DNA of 20,273 bases from an uncultured Blautia sp. (GTDB taxonomy: Bacteria > Bacillota > Clostridia > Lachnospirales > Lachnospiraceae): contig CABSEJ010000043.1 of assembly GCA_902476765.1 (NCBI GenBank), forward strand, positions 1 through 20,273. Direction: 5' to 3'. The notes beneath the pieces are model-generated. The model searched no databases. It worked only from the letters and a program-made list of their open reading frames with translations, and was not told the DNA's origin. Position numbers and translations under genes: made by a program. This document shows, in pieces, positions 8,279 through 15,641 of the stretch (position 1 is the stretch's first letter; each line of letters starts with the position of its first letter).

Positions 8279-8842
8279 ATGGCTACCTGGAATTCCAGAG
8301 GTCTTCGGGGTTCTGCCCTGGAAGAATACATAAACCATACCTGCGAAAAATACCGGGAGAAAGGGCTGGCCCTGATTCAGAAGGTACCCACACCCATTAC
8401 CCCGGTGCGGATAGAGCAGCAGAGCAGACATATTACCCTGGCTTATTTTGACAAAAAAAGTACAGTGGATTATATCGGTGTGGTCCAGGGGATTCCTGTG
8501 TGCTTCGACGCAAAGGAATGCCGGACAGACAGCTTTCCCCTCCAGAACATCCACGGCCATCAGGTGGAATTTATGAAGGATTTTGAAGCCCAGCAGGGTA
8601 TTGCTTTTTTGATACTATATTTTGCCGGACGGGATGAAATGTATTATATGCCCTTCCGGGAGATGTACCGGTTTTGGAAGAGAGGGCAGCAGGGAGGGCC
8701 AAAGCATTTTAAATACAGCGAGCTGGCTTTTGGGGTATTTCTCAAAAGAAAAGGAAATTATCTGGTGCCTTTTTTGGAGGGTATACAGACGGATTTGGAA
8801 CAGCGTGAGCAGGAAGAGGAAGCCGGGCAGGAAAAAATATAG
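8279..8842 (+). CDS. recU: Holliday junction resolvase RecU
   Basis: Structure-specific endonuclease that cuts four-way DNA junctions during recombination and repair in Firmicutes. The 187-residue sequence follows the RecU pattern: NSRGLRGSALEEYIN at the start, KVPTPI, AYFDKKSTVDYIGV, FDAKE, then FPLQNIHGHQVEFMKDF. By alignment to the B. subtilis catalytic set (D88, E101, K103), the residues here are D64, D77 and K79. The spacing is right, but Asp replaces Glu at the second position. The last ~20 residues are acidic and Gln-rich. A strong GGAGGAG site lies in the 11-base gap after lepB. In many Firmicutes recU sits beside a penicillin-binding protein gene; here it is followed by a two-component system. 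Confidence 0.9.
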   Translation: MATWNSRGLRGSALEEYINHTCEKYREKGLALIQKVPTPITPVRIEQQSRHITLAYFDKKSTVDYIGVVQGIPVCFDAKECRTDSFPLQNIHGHQVEFMKDFEAQQGIAFLILYFAGRDEMYYMPFREMYRFWKRGQQGGPKHFKYSELAFGVFLKRKGNYLVPFLEGIQTDLEQREQEEEAGQEKI

Positions 8843-8900
8843 ATTTCCGGGGCCAGGCAGCCAATCTGTCAGTGAGGAAGAGACGAGGAGGGGCAGGACA

Positions 8901-9563
8901 ATGGAAAAAATCGGCATTATAGAAGATGAGCCGCTGCTGAACCAGGCACTGAAAATTGCTTTAGAGAAAGAAGGCTTTCAAACCCTTCAGGCTTTTTCTG
9001 TGGGAGAAGGCCGCAGGCTGGCTAAGGAAAAGCCGGATTTATACCTGGTGGATATAAACCTGCCGGACGGAGACGGAATCCGGCTTTGCAGGGAAATCCT
9101 GGGAAAAGAACAGGCTCCGGTTATTTTTCTCACAGGCAGGGACCAGGAGGAGGATATGCTGGAGGCCTTTCAAGCAGGGGCTGACGATTATGTGGTAAAG
9201 CCATTTCCCATGCGGGTGCTGATGAAGCGGGTTCAGGCAGTGCTGCGGAGAAGCCGGGAGGAGAAGGAAAGCTTTGCTTATGAAGGACTGGAAATTGATT
9301 TTCCGGGCAGAAGAGTCAGCCTTCAGGGTAGACCAGTGTCCCTGACTCCTAAGGAATACCGGCTGGTGGAGCTGTTTGCCAGAAATAAGGGACGGATTCT
9401 CACCAAGGAGCAGATTTTAGAGCAGGTCTGGGACATGGATGGTATGTTTGTAGGAGAGAATACCGTAAGCGTTACCGTGAACCGGCTGCGGAAAAAGCTG
9501 GCCCCTCTGGGAGAAACCTTGATTGAAAATATTTTTGGTCAGGGCTACCGGATGGGAACATAG
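8901..9563 (+). CDS. OmpR/PhoB-family response regulator
   Basis: DNA-binding regulator of 220 residues. The receiver domain (about 1-115) has the acidic pocket IIEDEP, the phospho-acceptor D51 in VDINLPDGDG, a Thr in FLTGRD and the conserved Lys in VVKPF. The winged-helix effector domain (about 125-219) has SLTPKEYRLVELFARNKGRILTKEQI and the closing IENIFGQGYRM. I start at 8901, preceded by GAGGAGGGG at 8885-8893; the frame is open further upstream (to 8622) but that part lies inside recU. The kinase gene starts 10 bases after its stop, so the pair forms one unit. The TTGTTAGA repeats before the ABC genes downstream are the likely target. Confidence 0.92.
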   Translation: MEKIGIIEDEPLLNQALKIALEKEGFQTLQAFSVGEGRRLAKEKPDLYLVDINLPDGDGIRLCREILGKEQAPVIFLTGRDQEEDMLEAFQAGADDYVVKPFPMRVLMKRVQAVLRRSREEKESFAYEGLEIDFPGRRVSLQGRPVSLTPKEYRLVELFARNKGRILTKEQILEQVWDMDGMFVGENTVSVTVNRLRKKLAPLGETLIENIFGQGYRMGT

Positions 9564-9573
9564 GAGAAAAAAT

Positions 9574-10482
9574 ATGTGGATTTATGTGGCGGCCTTCTTG
9601 CTGGCTCTGGGTTTTCTGGCGGCAGCAGGAGGGCTTTTTTTACAGAAAAAAAGGAATAAGAGAGAGTTACAGCAAATTTCCCTCTGTCTGGGCAGGCTGC
9701 TGGAGGGGAAAAAACCGGAGGATAGGAACATGGAGCAGGAGACCCTGGATTCTAAGATTCGCCATCAGCTTTTCCAAATCCAGAACCGGAATCAGGCCTA
9801 TCTGGAAAAGGTGGAACAGGAACGGGATTCTATTCAGAAGCTGATTACAGAAATCGCTCATCAGCTGAGAAATCCCCTGACAAACATGGAAAGTTATCTG
9901 GAGTTTTTAAAGGAGGATTGTAGCCGGGAAGAGAGGGAAACCTATATCAGGGCTCTGGAAATTTCGGAACAGAAGATACATTTTCTCACGGAAAGTTTTA
10001 TGAAAATGTCCAGGCTGGAAAACGGAATGATTCAGATTCGGAAGGAAGAAAGAGACGGTATTTTAACCTTGAGCCAGGCGGCCCAAGCCATGGAAAAGCA
10101 GGCCGGGGCAAAAGGAGTGCAGCTTGTACTGGACCTGCCCCAAAGTCTGGATTTTCCCCATGACGGGAACTGGCTTTCTGAGGCGGTGATGAATCTGCTG
10201 GACAACAGTATCAAATACAGTTATCCAAAGGGACGGGTGGTTTTGGGTGCTGAGAAAAACCAGATGTTTGTCCGCATCTGGGTAAGAGACTGGGGCATAG
10301 GAATCGCCGGAGAAGAGGTGAGCCGTCTGTTCCAGAGGTTCTATCGGGGAAAAAATGCAGGAAAACAGGAGGGCTTTGGTATCGGCCTGTACCTGACCAG
10401 GGAGATTGTACTTCTGCATCAGGGCTTTGTGCGGATAAAAGCAGAGGAAAAGGGGACCTTAGCTGAAATCTATCTTTCCTGA
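9574..10482 (+). CDS. Sensor histidine kinase with minimal N-terminal sensor
   Basis: Membrane histidine kinase of 302 residues. A single hydrophobic helix (about residues 2-24) is followed directly by a cytoplasmic coiled-coil-like region, with no room for an extracellular sensor domain. The HisKA box is ITEIAHQLRNPLTNMESY, with H96 as the phospho-acceptor. The ATP-binding domain has the N box NLLDNSIKYS, the G1 box DWGIGIAGEE, an F box around LFQRFYRGKN and G2 EGFGIGLYL. The start at 9574 has TAGGAG at 9561-9566; an upstream in-frame ATG at 9523 lies inside the regulator gene and is unlikely. Together with the ABC transporter behind it, the layout recalls systems where the transporter helps sense the signal (inference). 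Confidence 0.9.
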   Translation: MWIYVAAFLLALGFLAAAGGLFLQKKRNKRELQQISLCLGRLLEGKKPEDRNMEQETLDSKIRHQLFQIQNRNQAYLEKVEQERDSIQKLITEIAHQLRNPLTNMESYLEFLKEDCSREERETYIRALEISEQKIHFLTESFMKMSRLENGMIQIRKEERDGILTLSQAAQAMEKQAGAKGVQLVLDLPQSLDFPHDGNWLSEAVMNLLDNSIKYSYPKGRVVLGAEKNQMFVRIWVRDWGIGIAGEEVSRLFQRFYRGKNAGKQEGFGIGLYLTREIVLLHQGFVRIKAEEKGTLAEIYLS

Positions 10483-10494
10483 AATATTTTCTTT

Positions 10495-10528
10495 TTGTTA
10501 GAGGATTGTTAGATTTCCTCTTTATACT
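10495..10528 (+). promoter_or_regulatory. Promoter with paired TTGTTAGA direct repeats upstream of the ABC genes
   Basis: Two perfect 8-bp direct repeats TTGTTAGA at 10495-10502 and 10506-10513 start 11 bp apart, one helical turn. This is the usual geometry for tandem binding of OmpR-family regulators. A -10 element TATACT lies at 10523-10528. At a standard distance the -35 box would fall at 10500-10505, where there is no good consensus, so the repeats overlap it. This is the layout of an activator-dependent promoter. Transcription would start near 10535, giving a ~20-base leader with AAAGGAGG at 10541-10548. The cognate regulator is probably the response regulator at 8901-9563. Confidence 0.7.
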
Positions 10529-10554
10529 GAGGATAACAGGAAAGGAGGAAGTTC

Positions 10555-11238
10555 ATGGAAATTTTAAGAACAAAAGGGCTAAAAAAGTATTTTGAAAATC
10601 AAAGCTGCCAGGTCCGGGCTCTGGACGGAGTGGAGCTGTCTATTGAGGAGGGAGAGTTTGTGGCTTTGATAGGCAGTTCGGGCTGCGGAAAAAACACCTT
10701 GCTGAATATGCTGGGAGGACTGGATACTCCTACGGAAGGGCAGGTATATATCCGGGGGAAAAATCTTTCTGAAATGAGCCGGGAGGAGAGGACTATATTT
10801 CGCCGGAGGAATGTGGGATTTGTGTTCCAGCAGTTTAACCTGGTTCCTATTCTGAATGTTTACGACAATATTCTGCTGCCTCTCAGGCTGGACGGGGCAG
10901 AACCAGATGAAGCTTATCTGAAAAAAGTAGCGGAAGCCCTGAAGCTGGAGGAAAAGCTGTGGCAGATGCCTGCTACTCTTTCCGGAGGACAGCAGCAGAG
11001 AGCTGCCATGGCCAGGGCGCTCTGTGCCCGTCCTGCGATTATCCTGGCTGACGAGCCCACGGGAAACCTGGATTCTAAGGCCAGCATGGAGGTGGCCGGC
11101 CTGTTGAAAACCTGTGCCTATACCTTTCATCAGACTGTGGTTATGGTGACCCATGACGAGGAGATGGCTCAGATGGCAGACCGGATTCTGCCTATGGAGG
11201 ACGGAAGGATTGTGAGGAAAGGGGAGAAAGACCTATGA
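10555..11238 (+). CDS. ABC transporter ATP-binding protein (MacB/LolD type)
   Basis: ATPase subunit of 227 residues that would dimerise and drive the FtsX-like permease encoded next. The Q-loop region is FVFQQFNLVPILNVYDNI, the signature LSGGQQQR starts at L142, Walker B is ILADEPTGNLD (D166, E167) and the switch His is H200 in VTHDEE. Walker A reads GSSGCGKNT: the Lys is K46, but the next residue is N47 (codon AAC) where nearly all ABC proteins have Ser or Thr to hold magnesium. All other motifs are intact, so the gene does not look decayed. A strong ribosome binding site (AAAGGAGG) precedes it, and its stop overlaps the permease start as ATGA. Confidence 0.92.
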   Translation: MEILRTKGLKKYFENQSCQVRALDGVELSIEEGEFVALIGSSGCGKNTLLNMLGGLDTPTEGQVYIRGKNLSEMSREERTIFRRRNVGFVFQQFNLVPILNVYDNILLPLRLDGAEPDEAYLKKVAEALKLEEKLWQMPATLSGGQQQRAAMARALCARPAIILADEPTGNLDSKASMEVAGLLKTCAYTFHQTVVMVTHDEEMAQMADRILPMEDGRIVRKGEKDL

Positions 11239-14069
11239 AAAGAGGCAGAAAAGAGACTCCCAATAATAACCGGCGGGCAGTCTGGATGTTGACGAAAGCC
11301 AGTATCCGCTATAACAGCGGCAGATTTTGGATTCTTACGGTGGCAGCTGCCCTGAGTATTACGGTGCTGGCTGCGGTTTTCGGCATTTCTCTGGGAAAAA
11401 TAGAAGCAGAGTATATCCAGGGAGCCAGAAGCAACGGAACCACAGCCAGCACTATGCTGGAACGTGGAACTATGGACCAGTATCAGGCTATCAGCCAGCT
11501 GTCCTATATCCAATCTGTGGGCAGAGAAAAAAGCCCGGGGAACCTGTTGGTGGGTGAGGATACGGTCATAGGGCTGAATGCTATGGACCCCGTTGCCTGG
11601 GAAGAAATGACACTTCCGGCCTATACAGGCGTTACCGGCCATTATCCTCAGAAGGAGGGGGAACTGATGCTTCCTTTGCGGGCGCTGGAAAGTATGGGGA
11701 CTGAGAATCCCAAGGAGGGGATGAGAATTTCCGGAACCGTGAAGATTTTTTCAGAAGAAGGAGAAGGACAGGCCACAGAACAGAAGATGGACTTTACGCT
11801 TTGCGGCTGGTACAGGGATTATGTGGACCCTGCTGTTTATCCTCCCGCAGGCTATATCAGCGAAAGCCAGCTGGAGGCCTGGGGTATGAGTCTGAAGGAA
11901 CCGGACCGCCTTCTGATACAGCAGAATGACACCATAGACGGATATGAGGTGGAAGCAGCCTTGTACGAGGATATTCCCACCATAGACAGAGCCCAGCAGT
12001 TTTTGGGCCAAAGCTCTATTGCCTATACAACCATGGAGGAGTTTTTGGGAAGCTATCGTATGGCCGGCTTCTGCGCTGCCTTGGTACTGACCTGCGTGTT
12101 TCTGCTGATATATAATGTGCTGTATATTACCATGCAGAAGGAAATCCGTCAGATTGGCCTTTTGGATACTTTGGGAACCACGGGAAAACAGATAAGAAAG
12201 CTGTATTTTTCCCAAACCGGACTGGCCCTGGGAGCGGGAACCGGATTGGGACTTATTTTATCTGCCATAGTGCTTTTATGGCTGGTACCCTGGGCTCTTG
12301 GAAATCTTTATCTTTATAATTACGGGAAATCCGCAGAAATGATACGGCTGCGGCCCCAGCTTTTGGCTGCGTCTATGGTCTTTACGGCTCTTGTTATGGC
12401 CGGGGCCACGGCATGGGCTCTGAGAAAGGCCGCTGCCATGAATCCGGTGGAGTCCCTTCATTATACAGGAGTGGAGTTACAGCCAATCCAGAGACAAAGA
12501 AAAGCCGGAAGCAGAGCAGGAAAAGCAGAGCCGGGAAATACCCAGACTGTAAATCGGAGATGCAGAAAATCAGAGAGGGAAAAACCGGAGAGGCTAATAC
12601 AGGGGCGGAGAAAACCGGGAAGACAACGCCGGGCCGGAGAGGAAATCTGGAAAATGGCATGGCAGAACCTTACCAGGTACAGGATCAGGTTTCTCCTTAC
12701 TATCTTGTCCCTGACCCTGGGAATTGTTATGGCTCTGGGCTCTATTGTGATGGGCGTGGGTACGGATTATACCAACTCCATTGAAAAGCGGAATGATTTC
12801 TCTATAAAGGCAGACTATATGGCATTCAGTGACTATGAGGACCAGGAATCTGTATTCAGCGGAGAATTTGTGCGGGAATACACACCTATTTCCCGGGAAT
12901 TGAAGGAACAGCTCTGGAATATCCAGGGTATGCTGCCGGAGCAGTCAGAGATTATCCGGGGCGGTTATGCCATTGTGGATAATGGTGCTGAAGTATTGCA
13001 GCCTATGATGGAAGCCAACAGTACACAGGGACTCTGGACTTTGACAGAGGAGGAGCAGGAGCTGCAGGGCCAAGGTCAGCCGGGAAGAAGCGAATCGGCA
13101 ACCATTCAAATAGCAGAGGAGAAATATCTGGATATTCTGGAGGATTATGTGGAAGAAAAAGGATTGCGGGCAGATATAGAGGCAGTTCGTCAGGGCAGAG
13201 GAATTCTGCTGCTGCATAATCATGAACTGTCCCCTGCTCTCCAGGAAGAGGCAGACAAAAAAGTAGGCTTGCCTCTTAAGCTTTGGCAGCTTCCCACCGG
13301 GGAAGACCTTGCAAAGTATCTGGAGAAATCACCGGATTCTGAGGAAAATCTGGAGTATGAGAATATGGGAGAAATGGAAATCAGCGGATACCTGGACATT
13401 CGGGCCAAAAATTTTCCTGATTTTAACATGACATGGCATGGGCCGGGCATCTGGTATTTCCTGGTCAGTGAAAAGGGATTTGCATCTCTTCAGAGCAGAG
13501 AAGTTACCTTTGGAATGGAGTTAAATGTAGAGAAAGATAAGGAGCCGGGAGCCAGAGCCGCCATTCAGAAGCTTCTTCAGAAAGAACAGCAAAAGGACAA
13601 AAATATGATGTATTTCCTTCTGGTAAAAGCAGAGGATTTGGCCAGCGCCCAGAGCTATATTCTTACTAACCGGGTGATTTCCGGGGCTCTCAGCGGTGTA
13701 CTGATTCTTTTGGGGCTGGCTAATTACTTTAATGTGCTGGCAACAGGAATGCTGTCCAGAAAAAAAGAGCTGGCAGTGATGGAAAGTGTGGGGATGACAG
13801 GAAAGCAGACAATAGCCATGTTGATTCAGGAGGGTATATTCTACTGGATAATCGTCACAGCTCTCACCATAAGTTTAGGTACCGGAGTGCTGCAGATACT
13901 GCACCGGTATATGGACAGCAAGGTGGCCTATTTCAAATATGCTTATCCCTGGACCGGTCTTATACTGATTCTGGGACTGCTGCTGGTTATCTGCATCCTG
14001 CTTCCTCTTGTTCTTTACCGGCAGATGGAGAAGGAAAGCCTGGTAAAAAGAATTGCTCTTTTTGATTAA
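11235..14069 (+). CDS. FtsX-like ABC transporter permease, two-module form
   Basis: Membrane subunit of 944 residues built from two FtsX-type halves. Predicted membrane helices lie at about 31-53, 278-299, 330-355, 376-396, 484-510, 814-839, 867-889 and 906-928. Large extracellular domains lie at 54-277 and 511-813. The halves are joined by a cytoplasmic linker (about 397-483) with a strongly basic, low-complexity stretch. The start of each half resembles the other (MLTKASIRYNSGRFWILT and MAWQNLTRYRIRFLLTIL). Such proteins work with MacB-type ATPases in peptide or lipid export, antimicrobial peptide defence or signalling; the substrate is unknown. Its stop codon overlaps the stop of the convergent AraC gene. 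Confidence 0.9.
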   Translation: MKRGRKETPNNNRRAVWMLTKASIRYNSGRFWILTVAAALSITVLAAVFGISLGKIEAEYIQGARSNGTTASTMLERGTMDQYQAISQLSYIQSVGREKSPGNLLVGEDTVIGLNAMDPVAWEEMTLPAYTGVTGHYPQKEGELMLPLRALESMGTENPKEGMRISGTVKIFSEEGEGQATEQKMDFTLCGWYRDYVDPAVYPPAGYISESQLEAWGMSLKEPDRLLIQQNDTIDGYEVEAALYEDIPTIDRAQQFLGQSSIAYTTMEEFLGSYRMAGFCAALVLTCVFLLIYNVLYITMQKEIRQIGLLDTLGTTGKQIRKLYFSQTGLALGAGTGLGLILSAIVLLWLVPWALGNLYLYNYGKSAEMIRLRPQLLAASMVFTALVMAGATAWALRKAAAMNPVESLHYTGVELQPIQRQRKAGSRAGKAEPGNTQTVNRRCRKSEREKPERLIQGRRKPGRQRRAGEEIWKMAWQNLTRYRIRFLLTILSLTLGIVMALGSIVMGVGTDYTNSIEKRNDFSIKADYMAFSDYEDQESVFSGEFVREYTPISRELKEQLWNIQGMLPEQSEIIRGGYAIVDNGAEVLQPMMEANSTQGLWTLTEEEQELQGQGQPGRSESATIQIAEEKYLDILEDYVEEKGLRADIEAVRQGRGILLLHNHELSPALQEEADKKVGLPLKLWQLPTGEDLAKYLEKSPDSEENLEYENMGEMEISGYLDIRAKNFPDFNMTWHGPGIWYFLVSEKGFASLQSREVTFGMELNVEKDKEPGARAAIQKLLQKEQQKDKNMMYFLLVKAEDLASAQSYILTNRVISGALSGVLILLGLANYFNVLATGMLSRKKELAVMESVGMTGKQTIAMLIQEGIFYWIIVTALTISLGTGVLQILHRYMDSKVAYFKYAYPWTGLILILGLLLVICILLPLVLYRQMEKESLVKRIALFD

Positions 14070-15100
14070 ACTTTATGCTCTGCTGCCCGCAAGGGGGCTT
14101 CAGCCTGGAGACCCTGCCTCCGGTAGTCTGTGGGCAGCACTCCCATAATGCTTTTAAAGGCTGTGGTGAATTTGCTCTGATTCTCATAGCCCACCAGGGC
14201 TGCTATCCGTGAGACGCTTTCTGAGGTTTCCAGAAGCAGACGGGCTCCCTGGCGGATACGGTATTCCTTCATGTAGGAGGCCAGGGGAAGGCCGTAGACA
14301 GACTTAAAAATATTTTTCAGGGCGGAGGTATTGATGAGATACTTCCTGGAAAGTTGCTGGATAGTATAGCGTTTCTCCAGATTTTCTGTCAGCAGACGGT
14401 GGACCTCTTTAATAATTTCCACCTGACCGGAATAATATTTGTCCAGCGGTCTGGTTTCTTCGGGGCTTATCATAGAGAGAAACAGAAGAAGCTCCTGGCA
14501 TTTTAATTTCATATAGGGAACTTTCATATGCTCCGGCAAATCATAGAGCTGAGAGAAGATATGCTCAATCCTGGGACTGGCAGGAAAGGCGGCTATCTTT
14601 TCTCGGCTGCAGAATTTCAGCCGGAGCATTTCTGTGTCCAGACCTGCCTCCTTCAGAAGCTCCGGTGGATTCTTTTTCAGGATGTTTAAATCCACGCTGA
14701 CAGAGATTCCCTGGTAAAAGCCAAGGGGCAGGGTAACCTGGGATTCCCCGCAGTTATCTTTAAAGTGCAGGGAAAGGTCTCCCTGGCCTAAGTAGAGGCT
14801 TAGGCCGTTTTCCATGTTCCAGCCAATGCGTCCTTGGCAGCAGTGGTTAATGGACATCAGGGATTCCGGATGACGATGGTGAAAATAAAAGCCAGGGGCC
14901 TGATAGTAGTGAAAAGAAATATGAAGCCCCGGATAAAGGGCGTATTCTTCTATTTTCAGCCGGGCTTTGGGAGAATCCACTAAAGGAGTAGAATGCTTTT
15001 GAAGAGATTCCTGGCCCATGGGATGAAGAACGTGAAGCATGGTACCACAGGATACCTCCCGGACCATGTCTTCCATATTACTGCAGGGATTTTTTTCCAT
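14066..15100 (-). CDS. AraC-family transcriptional regulator
   Basis: A 344-residue regulator with the paired helix-turn-helix DNA-binding domain at the C terminus (about 240-335: RYTIQQLSRKYLINTSALKN, then SVSRIAALVGYENQSKFTTA and the closing MGVLPTDYRR). The N-terminal ~230 residues form a probable ligand-sensing domain with a HHRHPESLMSIN segment and LPLGFYQGISVSVDL; the ligand is unknown. The start at 15100 has AAGGAGA at a good distance, read on the minus strand (15107-15113); longer in-frame starts lie inside arsR. It begins 16 bases after the arsR stop, so the two form one transcript. Its target could be the metal ATPase genes, the MATE gene or something elsewhere; nothing here decides. 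Confidence 0.87.
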   Translation of the reverse strand: MEKNPCSNMEDMVREVSCGTMLHVLHPMGQESLQKHSTPLVDSPKARLKIEEYALYPGLHISFHYYQAPGFYFHHRHPESLMSINHCCQGRIGWNMENGLSLYLGQGDLSLHFKDNCGESQVTLPLGFYQGISVSVDLNILKKNPPELLKEAGLDTEMLRLKFCSREKIAAFPASPRIEHIFSQLYDLPEHMKVPYMKLKCQELLLFLSMISPEETRPLDKYYSGQVEIIKEVHRLLTENLEKRYTIQQLSRKYLINTSALKNIFKSVYGLPLASYMKEYRIRQGARLLLETSESVSRIAALVGYENQSKFTTAFKSIMGVLPTDYRRQGLQAEAPLRAAEHKV

Positions 15101-15116
15101 GATAATTCTCCTTATT

Positions 15117-15494
15117 TCATAAAATGGTTGGGGATTCCTGAGGACAGGTAATCTGTCCCAGTTTTTCAATGGTATGGTGAAGCACCTGAGCCAGCTGTGT
15201 GTCAGCAGTCCGGTAATACATTTCTTTTCCCTCCCGGCGACTGACAATGAGACCACTGGCTTTTAAAAGCCTTAAATGATGGGAAACCGCAGGGCTGCTC
15301 ATCTTTACCAGAGCCGCTATGTTTACTACACATTCTTCACAATGACACAGAAGCCAGAATATACGCAGACGGCTGGGGTCTCCAAGCTGTTTCATGGCCT
15401 CAGAAACGCCCAGGATTTCCTGTTCATCCGGCATGTGTTCCATAACCTTTTCTTCGTTTGTTCCATGAGAATGAGGAAGAGTTGTATGTTCCAT
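15117..15494 (-). CDS. ArsR/SmtB-family metal-responsive repressor
   Basis: Winged-helix repressor of 125 residues that would leave its operator when metal binds. The DNA-recognition helix region is MSSPAVSHHLRLLKASGLI and the wing is SRREGKEMYYRTAD. Just before the recognition helix comes a CHCEEC cluster (C50, C52, C55) in the place where CadC has ELCVCD, so a thiolate site is likely. The N terminus is His-rich (H3, H8, H10, H20). The C-terminal helix lacks the DxH...HxxH/E metal site of SmtB/CzrA, though it has HH in VLHHTIEKL. The start at 15494 is chosen because AAAGGCGG precedes it; the earliest start, at 15596, falls inside a hairpin with no ribosome binding site. It is divergent from the HMA and ATPase genes. 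Confidence 0.88.
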   Translation of the reverse strand: MEHTTLPHSHGTNEEKVMEHMPDEQEILGVSEAMKQLGDPSRLRIFWLLCHCEECVVNIAALVKMSSPAVSHHLRLLKASGLIVSRREGKEMYYRTADTQLAQVLHHTIEKLGQITCPQESPTIL

Positions 15495-15513
15495 ATCTGT
15501 ATTCCGCCTTTCT

Positions 15514-15621
15514 GCCAAAGCAACCAGTGGGGTTATGCAGACTTTTCCATGCCTTGGCTTTATTAAATTTCTTCCTGTCTTTTGATTCTGCTCCATTTGG
15601 GATTTCTTTTAGCCCAAATGG
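15514..15621 (-). promoter_or_regulatory. Two inverted repeats in the arsR 5' leader
   Basis: Between the predicted transcription start (near 15642) and the arsR ATG lie ~147 untranslated bases. They contain a perfect 9-bp inverted repeat, CCATTTGGG (15593-15601) and CCCAAATGG (15613-15621), with an 11-base loop. A second 8-bp stem pairs 15551-15558 with 15514-15521 (GCCAAGGC with GCTTTGGC on the RNA, one G-U pair) and ends just before the ribosome binding site. Neither is followed by a U-run. They could be RNA structures affecting arsR translation, or, for the first, a protein-binding site. Confidence 0.45.
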
Positions 15622-15641
15622 GAAAATGGAGGAAGATTCTC

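Noticed and set aside
15593..15621. Intrinsic terminator in the arsR leader
   Set aside because: The 9-bp inverted repeat is perfect but is not followed by a U-run on either strand.
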